Shown: one piece after another, positions 56,674 through 64,000 of the stretch | Numbering within the stretch: position 1 is the stretch's first letter | How the letters are laid out: the number at the start of each line of letters is the position of its first letter | Assembly (NCBI GenBank): GCA_947652605.1 | Contig: OX393581.1 | Span: 11,412,640-11,476,639, forward strand | Direction of reading: 5' to 3' | Source of the DNA: Elmis aenea | Lineage: Eukaryota; Arthropoda; Insecta; Coleoptera; Elmidae | DNA: 64,000 bases | Made by a program: the position numbers and the translations under genes | Notes under the pieces: generated by a model | The model's input: only the letters and a program-made list of their open reading frames with translations | What the model was told of the DNA's origin: nothing | The model's database searches: none

Positions 56674-58093
56674 ACAGGGTTCTCGTTTTTCGAGGGCCAC
56701 TATGGGGATCTCGTAAACGGTAAGAGTTATGACTTCGGTTAAATTAGGGCAAAGTTGTATATTCAGGTGCTTAATAATTTGATGCAAACAGAACTTATCT
56801 AGCTCTTAGTTTTTGAGATATAGAGAAAAAAGGAATCAAATCCCCAATTATATTTTCCGCGCGACGTTTCGTTTTTTTAAAACCATCATCAGGTCAATTT
56901 TTTCTTATGGACGCTATATCTGATTTTAACTCCAATTTGTAGAGCTTTTCTTTCTGAGTTCGGCAATGTATAACACTTGGGACTTTTTTGAAACAATTGT
57001 TGTTAAAAATGGCAAAAACAAATATTTAATTTAAAACAAATCCTAATCGGCATAGTAAATAATTGTCTTTGTCCCTTTTTCCTTGGAAGCCCGTAAGTAA
57101 ACCGCATGAAATTACTATTAAAGGGATTTAATTAAAAAAGTATGTATTAATAAATATGTTAGGAATGCATTAGGTAACATTGTTCACTTATTAGCAAATA
57201 TTTTTAGAATATTTTCTTTGGTTAAGTAATAAATTTCTCTAACATGTGTATTTAATCCTTATTTGGCATACAATTATTTGTATCAAAAAATAACCAGTTA
57301 TGCCTTTTATCTGCGTTAATGACTTCTAATAAGCAAAAAGCGTAAACAGATTTTTTGACGTTTTTTGTAAACTATGAACACTTGTATTATTTGATTACGA
57401 AAATTTTGTTACAAATAATTGTATGTCAAATAAGGATTAAATACACATTTTAGAGAAATTTATAACTTAACCAAAGAAAATATTTGCTAATAAGTAAACA
57501 ATGTTAATGCATTCCTAACATATTTATTATTACCTATTTTTTTAATTAAATCCCTTTAATAGTAATTTCATGCGGTTTACTTACATGCTTTCAAGGAAAA
57601 ACGGACAAAGACAATTATTTACCATGTCGATTAGGATTTGTTTTAAATAAAATATTTGTTTTTGCCATTTTTAATAATTGTTTCAAAAAAGTCCCAAGTG
57701 TTAAATATTGTCGAATTCAGAAAAAAATGCTCTACAAATTGGCGTTACAATCAGATATAGCGTCCATAAGAAAAAAATGGACCTGATCATGGTTTAAAAA
57801 AAAACAAAACGTCGCACGGAAAATATAATTGGGGATTCCTTGCAAAAAGTGGCCATGAAAATGTTTTAACAGAAATTAAATTCGAACTCAAATGAAAAAG
57901 TTACGGGCAAAAAACAAAAATCCACTTTTTTACTTTTTCCCCTATATCTCAAAAACTAGGAAAGCTAGATAAGTTCTGTTTGCGTCAAATTATTAAGCAC
58001 CTGAATATACAACTTTGCCCCAATTTAACCGAAGTTGTAACTCTTACCGTTTACGAGATCCCCATAGTTGCCCTCGAAAAACGAGAACCCTGT
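56674..58093. mobile_element. Fold-back element, ACAGGGTTCTCG family
   Basis: Ends ACAGGGTTCTCGTTTTTCGA and TCGAAAAACGAGAACCCTGT, exact inverses. Arms of about 600 bp; the right arm has about 120 bp (57840-57950) missing from the left. Centre near 57300-57390. It is flanked on both sides by a 69-bp direct repeat. Confidence 0.87.
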
Positions 58094-58161
58094 ATATAAG
58101 TGTCCTACTTTGGGCATAGCAAATTCTGGTCACCCTATATAAAATGTCTGTCATGCTATGA
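58093..58161 (+). repeat. 69-bp direct repeat flanking a fold-back (right copy)
   Basis: Begins directly at the right end of the 56674-58093 fold-back. It is followed at 58178-58201 by AACCAAGGTTATTAAAATAAC, the inverse of sequence at 56532-56555, so a more complex rearrangement than simple insertion occurred. Confidence 0.8.
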
Positions 58162-59205
58162 TAAAAAACTATATATATAAACCAAGGTTATTAAAATAAC
58201 GTGCAATTGGGTTTAGTTATAAAAAATAATAGCAACAAATCTTCGTAATATGTAATTTATTTACGTCTAACGATTATGTACAGAATAAAAATAAAATGAT
58301 CTGCTTAGCAGTATATTACGCTAATATTCACATCTTTTGTGAAATGACTTTTCATTTGGAAAGTATTTTATTAAACTACAGTGAATTTTACCTGTTAACG
58401 TAATAGTTTTAAATGACATTGCGTTTAATTAAAATTATAAAAACTTTTCAGGTGCAATATCATTTAAGACGAGCTACATTGTTACAGCATTACATTACAA
58501 CAGCATTTAAAAAAGTACAAAAGTTGTTGAAGAACAGTATAAAAAATACATGCTAGTGCCTGATAAAACAAAATTTAACAACACCGTGACATGATTACCT
58601 GTACAGGTTAATTAATAAGTAACTTAATATTTGCTTACTATAAATAAAACCAACAGCAAACATTTAGGTTTCATTCGTAATATGCATAAAACATAATATT
58701 TAAAACTAATTGAAAATGTATAAATATCTATTTGAACTAATTTCACTATTCATTTTTCCAAATCAACAAACTTCTATAAAATGTTTAGAAGTTTTTATAA
58801 GTATACATTATTTTAATCCTCATTTGTTTTTCAATAAAAACCACCAATTGTTTCATCAAAACAAATGAAATGGGTTTCTTCAGATGTCTACAATAAGCAA
58901 GCAAAGACAAATTTAGTGAGTATGTTACATATAAATGAATTAAGTTCAGCGAACATTTTTTCTAAACAAAATTGCCTCACTTAATTTTGACACATCAATA
59001 CTAAAACGGATCAAACAGTTTCATTAAGACTATTTTTTTTTCAATTTATCGTAGACTTGTTATGGTTTACAATACAGGAACAATTACAAGTGAAAAACAT
59101 CAAAACAACACTGGTGGGCTGTGACCATGTTTTCCTATAAATGTTCACACTGTTAAGATGGGTAATGTATACAAATTAAGAAATATTCAGCTCTGGGAGA
59201 CGTAA

Positions 59206-59219
59206 CCTGGACACCCTGT
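59206..59219. repeat. Solo mariner-like terminus
   Basis: CTGGACACCCTGTA followed by TATT, the inverse of the common ACAGGGTGTCC end, with no matching partner found nearby. Probably the remains of a deleted element. Confidence 0.45.
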
Positions 59220-59825
59220 ATATTAATTAATAACCTACTTATTGCATACACTGATATATTCTACACACAACCCAAGGTTCAGTTTCAAGTTTTTATAATT
59301 ATAGTACTACTGGTATACATCAACTGGAAATCATATACGCATGAATTTTTGCTAAAAATGCTTTGTAATTATGAAATTTTCCATGTATAATTCGATAGAT
59401 CTTTAATGTAACAGTGAATGTGCTGATTAATCAAACATAATTATTGTGATGTATAATGAATTGAGACATCATAAAATTGAAATTTACACTTAAAAAATTA
59501 AGCAGCCTAATTTGTTACAATTTACCATAAGTTATTAAAACGGTGTGGATATTTTCATAAAAGTCATTTAGAGTTACCTTAAAGGGACATTTCAAATACA
59601 ATCCTCTTTTACCTAAACGTTCATAATTGCTTTAAAACTGCTAATTTTACCATTAAAATAATCAGTCACTTTGAATTCTATTTTACTCACATATTTTAAT
59701 TTCGTTCACTTACGCTAATGGCACACACTTACAAAGATTCATAATGGCAAGAAATAGAATTTTGAAGATTATAACTTATGTTAATTAACTCCAGCCTTTT
59801 CGATTCACATATAATAAATAAATAT

Positions 59826-60495
59826 ACAGTGTGTCCAAAAGTAATGGAATATGCTATATATCTCAAGTAAATATCCACTTTAGGGAAAAATGTTTTGAAT
59901 AAAAGTTGTTTCGTACTGTTTTCCACCAGACAAAATTAAATTATTTTTTTCGAATAACAAAAGCGCAATGAAAAACATTGCATTTTGCAAAGATGCAAAA
60001 CTTTAGTACCCTTACAGCAACTTTTTGAGAAAAACGCAAAAATTATTTTAATTGATTAGTATTTATTTCTAACAAAAACATCATAAGAACTAAATTTTTT
60101 TGACGAAATCTACAATTAGTGTTCAAACTGTGAACCATTTACAGCTTGGCAATGATAAACTCGGTTTTTAAACCTGTTTATAACATTCCCAACCATTTCA
60201 GGTGTAATTTCTCTAATAAGATCTTTTAAATTTTCGATATTCTCCGGCCTCTTAGCATAAACTTAATTCATTGAAAAGAGAAAAAAATTCTCTATCAAAT
60301 GAGTATAATATAGGGGTACCTTGCCATTTAAAAAAATTCAATTGTTTTTCATTGCGCTTTTATTCGAAAAAAATATTTAAATTTTATCTTATGGTGGAAA
60401 ACTAAGTACCAAACAACTTTTATTCAAAACATTTTTCCCTAAAGTGGATATTTACTGAGATATATAGCATATTCAATTACTTTTGGACACACTGT
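59826..60495. mobile_element. Fold-back element, ACAGTGTGTCC family, copy 2
   Basis: Same ends and interior as 1945-2698 but slightly shorter, with small deletions in both arms. The centre again encodes a transposase C-terminus. It lies in the presumed 3'UTR of Usp12/46. Confidence 0.85.
60116..60262 (-). pseudogene. Transposase C-terminal fragment
   Basis: Reads VYAKRPENIENLKDLIREIT, then PEMVGNVINRFKNRVYHC, ending SQFEH with a stop at 60116-60118. It matches the fragment at 2303-2452 except for a few changes and an earlier stop, which probably is the authentic family end. Confidence 0.7.
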
Positions 60496-60654
60496 ATACA
60501 AAGTGTTTCATGAATAGTTTGTTAAGTTGCAACAAATGAATTAACTGCTATAAAATGGTGATATACAAATATTTCCATTGCCTTTTGTCTCATTAATACA
60601 GCACACATTTTTTTTTATACGAAACACTATAAATTTCACTCGCAGAAAATATAT

Positions 60655-60805
60655 ACAGGGTGTCTTATGTAGAAACTGTAACAAGTTATTAAAAAATGAC
60701 AGTAGGCACTGGAAAAAAACTGAACATCACCCATCAACAATGTTAACAGTTAAGACTTCATTTGTTCGTAATTGCACTTGTCAAATATTCACGTAAACAC
60801 CCTGT
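60655..60805. mobile_element. Short 151-bp mariner-type MITE
   Basis: Ends ACAGGGTGTCTTATGTAG and ACGTAAACACCCTGT, flanked by TA. The interior is not strongly palindromic and is too short to code. It differs from the fold-backs in size. Confidence 0.75.
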
Positions 60806-61488
60806 ATGTAATAAAACAGTTTTTTTTTAAATAAAACGATATTTAACACATCGTTACAGAAATAATAAATTAATGATATAGATTGTTAAAAAATATAAAG
60901 TAAAATTCACCGTAATTATCATGAACATATATCCATTTGTGGGCAGTTAATTGAAGCATCATTTCTAATGATTATTATGAGGATATGGCAACTTCAACTC
61001 ACTCCAAACTTCACCCAGTGCAAAAGACGTTAACGTTTAATTCCCTGCCCCAAACGGGTTTGCCTTTCTTATTCAATATGTATATATTTATATAAATCTG
61101 ACAATTATGACAGTCACTACAGTACGTAGAACATGAGCATCCTCGAGTCTTTTCAAACAATACAGAATGTCTCATCGAAGTAATTGCTTTTGTATTTTTA
61201 ATACTATTTGGAAAGGCCAATTACACTTCCCATACAATTACAGAACATTTTTTATATGTATAAGACTATAAAACAAATTTCTATAATAAAATTTTACATA
61301 TTTACACTCAATAAAGGTAACATTTCCTTAATTTTTTGCATGGACAATAATGAAGAATAATTTGCCGTTTTCAGTCAACTATTGAACATCCACAGTGAAG
61401 TGCTCAACGTGTCCACTGACTGAGGGCCTCAGCAGGAGGTCTGAAATGGCTTAGGAAGCTTTCATTGTCCGTTGTTCACGAGCCATGC

Positions 61489-61962
61489 TCATAAACTCTC
61501 TCTAGACTGGTAAAAGAGAATGTATCCTGTTTCGGAGGACTTTTGGGTGTCAGACGTGAGGCCATAAAAGTCTTCTATAGTCGAAGCATCTATTTTCTAT
61601 ACCAAAAAAATAATAATCACTGCTTACAATTTAAAAAAGGGCAAAGACTGCGCAAAGTTCGTTTTTACACTTTTTTCATCAATTAAAAACGATTTAAAAA
61701 AATAACAACTTTGTTTTGTTACACTCAAAATACAAATTCATGTTCAAAAATGTAATTTAATACAAAATAATGTTTATTCAGGTAGTAACATAAAATGAAT
61801 GATTGTAAATGTACTCACATCAACTTGATCGTCGTCGAAGAGTAACCAAAACCCATGACTTTTGACTATACTAATATAGTGGCCACGATTTGGTCCACTC
61901 CCACAATGAATTACCACAGCTACCAAGTCATACAACCGATCTGGATTTACTGCATCGTCAGA
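61489..61962 (-). CDS. Usp12-46: Ubiquitin-specific protease 12/46, C-terminal exons (partial)
   Basis: Cysteine deubiquitinase activated by WDR48/UAF1; the catalytic Cys box lies outside the window. Two exons are visible: 61819-61962 and 61489-61596, both whole numbers of codons. The first encodes [20 protein letters not shown], then [20 protein letters not shown] and FDDDQVD; it contains the C-terminal catalytic His box (G-H-Y-x-x-[IV]) and the W-L-L-F-D-D motif. The second encodes [16 protein letters not shown], then [17 protein letters not shown] and stop, as in vertebrate USP12/USP46. The acceptor at 61597, not the nearer AG at 61586, restores the conserved K-I-D. Upstream exons must lie beyond 64000. 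The two vertebrate paralogues correspond to one insect gene. Confidence 0.94.
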
Positions 61963-62159
61963 CTTAAATTAAAGAAAACAATAATTAGAAAATTGATTCA
62001 CCTCGAAATTAAATAAAATTATAAGTTTATTTCGATGATTACTACAGGAATCTCATAAACTGTAAGAGATAGAGGAACGGTTAAATAGTGAAAGTAATGA
62101 AGAATCATGAGTTGAAGTAACTGAAGTTTTTAAAATTTAGAAGCAGCAGAAAAACTGTA

Positions 62160-63612
62160 TGAAAGAATTTTAGGGAAGATATTAAGGAGAAGTTTTAAAA
62201 GAAATTTAGAAGCTAAACAATGCGGCTTTAGATCGGGTAGAAGCAAGCAGGGCCTGCCTTTCACATTAAGACAGTTAAGCTGGAATAAATGGAACATTCA
62301 AAAACGCTGCACTTATGTTTTATTGATTTGACTAACCCTTTAGTGTCCTACGGTACTTTAAAGTACAAAGAGAATATATCGACTATATTCTTTAGTTATA
62401 GTGAATTTAGACCGCTAATGCTCATAGGTATTCTCCAGTACCACCATATTATTTCCTTCACCTTTAACGGTCAGACTTTAATCTCGCGTTTGGCGCCATT
62501 TCAGCCAATATTGAGGTATGCTTGCGTTAGACTGCATATATAAATATAAGGTAAGTTAAAATCTTGCGCACTAAAGGGTTAAGCCCTTGATGGAGTGCCA
62601 AGAGACAACATTTGGAAAATATTGAAAGAAAGTAAGGTGGGTGGAAGATTAATTGCCTTTCAATAAGATAAAAATGGTAAGAACTAGCCGACTGTGTTTT
62701 TTTTAATCACTTTTTTTTTCTGTGAATTCATTTCATCGTTCTCTGGAAGATGTTTTTGAAAGAAAAAAATTACACAAAAGGCCCCCCTTAATTTTCGATA
62801 AGGAATTACCTCTAGAAGTTTTCCGCATTATTTATGAATCAGTTGCAGAAATTATGTGGGAACCCACAACAATAGTTCCCAGGAATTTAAAACAACAGTG
62901 GGAGTAAGACAGGGGAACACTTTAAGTTGTCCACTGCTTTTCATGATACTAATGAATAAAATAACTGAGGAGTGCAAAGAAAGCCTACTGGGAATGGAAT
63001 AATCTGAAACAAATATCTTTAACAGAACTGGTCTTTGCAGATGATGTAGTGCTATTAGCTAAACACGAAAAGAACTTGCAATACAATCTGGGGGTATGGG
63101 CAGATACATACATTAAGAAGATACAACATGAGCAATATAAAAAAGATAAAGATCATGGTTTTAATCAGTCTAGACTACTACACGAGTATTTAATGCAGTG
63201 TACGTACCAATTCTTACATACAGTTCAGAAACTTGGGCACTAACATGAAAGCAAAAACAAAGAAAACAGACGCACGAGATGAGATTTTCGAGAAGAATAG
63301 AAGGATGTGAACTAATTGATAACATAAGCAACAATAAAATCAGCAAAACCTAGGAGTGAAAGACAGACATAAAGAAAAAGTTGGGGACAAACCAATGAAG
63401 ATGCCCGAGACATCTACTACACATGCTAGAAAGCAGGTATAAAAAAATGGGATGGAAAATGAAGTTTGGGAGAAAAAGAAGTCGATGAAGACCAAGAGCA
63501 GCATGGGAAAACGAAATGAGATGTAGACTAGAAGAAAAAGGAGTCAGCTGGAGAGATGCGCCACAGTTGGCCAATGATATACAGGGATGGAGAAACATAA
63601 TCAAGACTTAGG
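62160..63612 (+). pseudogene. Non-LTR retrotransposon reverse-transcriptase remnant
   Basis: Several frames carry RT motifs in order: KRNLEAKQCGFRSGRS (near 62200), FTLRQLSWNKW (near 62260), LHLCFIDLT (near 62307), TTVGVRQGNTLSCPLLFMIL (near 62900) with the expected V-R-Q-G, LVFADDVVLLA (near 63028) with the catalytic A-D-D, then ETWALT, FSRRIEGCE-like, WRDAPQLANDIQGWRNIIKT (near 63550). Frameshifts, stops and a large deletion between the last two RT blocks make it inactive. No endonuclease domain seen; the clade is undetermined. Confidence 0.85.
62332..62582. mobile_element. TTAA-type MITE inside the reverse-transcriptase remnant
   Basis: Ends AACCCTTTAGTG and CACTAAAGGGTT, flanked by CTAA (left, decayed) and TTAA (right). 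Removing it rejoins FIDLT to ALDGVPRDNIWKIL, so it inserted into the coding sequence of the retrotransposon. 251 bp including the flanks; piggyBac-like by target. Confidence 0.75.
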
Positions 63613-63805
63613 AAAAATACCTCGACACCGAAAGGTACAAGAGGACTCGATTAAGGAGAAAAAGGCAAGGCCTATTAAATTTTTGTAAAGTGACATTCCA
63701 ATCGATCTTCTTGTTCTTTCCCATGCAACCGTTTCTTTATCTCTTATAATATATGACATTCCTGTAGTAATCAAAGAAAAATATGTACTTAACCTGTAAC
63801 CGTTA

Positions 63806-64000
63806 ACTACAGGTGAAACCTCTCTCACTCGACTTTCAAGGGGGGGCTTATTAAAATCGAGTTATAGAGCAAAGTCGACTTAGGGAAGTTCTATTAATGC
63901 AATTAGAGTGGAAGATTAAGGCAGGGTCATAAAGGTTAATAATGATGTTATTAGAATTGTTACAGTTTGTGTGCGCCGATTTTAACGGATTAAGTCGAGC
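63806..64000. mobile_element. Possible pogo-like element, left end
   Basis: ACAGGTGAAACCTCTCTCAC followed by CTCGACTTTC and TAAAATCGAGTTATAGAG resembles the ends of pogo/Tigger-type elements (CAGT-x-GAACCTCGAT..). The right end is outside the window, so the call is tentative. Confidence 0.35.

Larger units (their letters stand above)
58202..61488 (-). other. Presumed long 3'UTR and flank of the Usp12/46 gene
   Basis: Lies downstream of the Usp12/46 stop codon on the minus strand. AT-rich with no credible ORF. A minus-strand AATAAA at 58257-58262 could mark the 3' end of a roughly 3-kb UTR, but this is uncertain. It contains the elements at 59826-60495 and 60655-60805 and a lone terminus near 59206. 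Confidence 0.35.
62040..63770. mobile_element. Decayed inverted-repeat element carrying a retrotransposon fragment
   Basis: About 45-bp inverted sequences ATTACTACAGGAATCTCATA... (62038 on) and the inverse of ATTACTACAGGAATGTCATA (to about 63773) bracket the reverse-transcriptase remnant. The inner part, GTAAGAGATA..GAACGGTTAAA, resembles the subterminal sequence of the elements at 30507 and 56674. It lies in the Usp12/46 intron. Confidence 0.5.

Noticed and set aside
61587..61596. Acceptor AG at 61586-61587 for the last Usp12/46 exon
   Set aside because: It would drop three conserved residues (K-I-D); the upstream AG at 61597-61598 restores them.

Overview
The window is nuclear DNA of an insect. 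It is AT-rich, its genes are split by spliceosomal introns, and it encodes insect-type orthologues of Mei-P26 and Dsp1. A transposon-rich holometabolous insect such as a beetle is plausible, but the order cannot be fixed from the sequence. There are no prokaryotic features, CRISPR arrays or recognisable tRNA/rRNA genes.

Genes, left to right: the 5' part of an N-acetylglucosamine-6-phosphate deacetylase gene (AMDHD2-like, minus, 69-1194, running off the left edge); a seven-exon TRIM-NHL gene of Mei-P26 type (minus, 12622-26392); a five-exon Dsp1 gene with two HMG boxes (minus, 29436-41782); SAP30/SAP30L (plus, 45273-46135), tail-to-tail with EXOSC9/Rrp45 (minus, 46448-52609); RpL21 (plus, 53027-53506), head-to-head with EXOSC9; WDR18/Ipi3 (plus, 54122-55354); and the last two coding exons of a Usp12/46 deubiquitinase (minus, 61489-61962, running off the right edge). 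I rebuilt each gene from splice sites; all exon phases agree and the products are close to full family length where the gene is complete. Mei-P26, Dsp1 and SAP30 control gene expression; EXOSC9, RpL21 and WDR18 serve RNA decay and ribosome production. Only shared promoters or 3' ends link neighbours.

Most of the rest is non-coding and dominated by small DNA transposons. The main group has about fourteen elements bounded by ACAGGGTG-like termini at TA sites (IS630/Tc1/mariner-like). Most are fold-backs: the arms are inverted copies of each other for 300-700 bp, and in several cases the non-palindromic centre encodes one END of a transposase, either the N-terminal helix-turn-helix (9385, 20576, 48119) or the C-terminus (2303, 60116). 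They therefore look like inverted duplications of a single transposon end. Several are concentric or nested (16.8-18.8, 33.0-34.6, 46.7-49.6, 55.5-58.2 kb). Other groups are TTAA-flanked elements with CACGTT termini (13109, 17061, 23199, and perhaps 62332), hAT-type elements with 8-bp target duplications (6311, 16392, 24359, 55489), and a decayed non-LTR retrotransposon (62.2-63.6 kb). Many of the fold-backs lie in introns or presumed 3'UTRs, so they would be transcribed as long hairpins.
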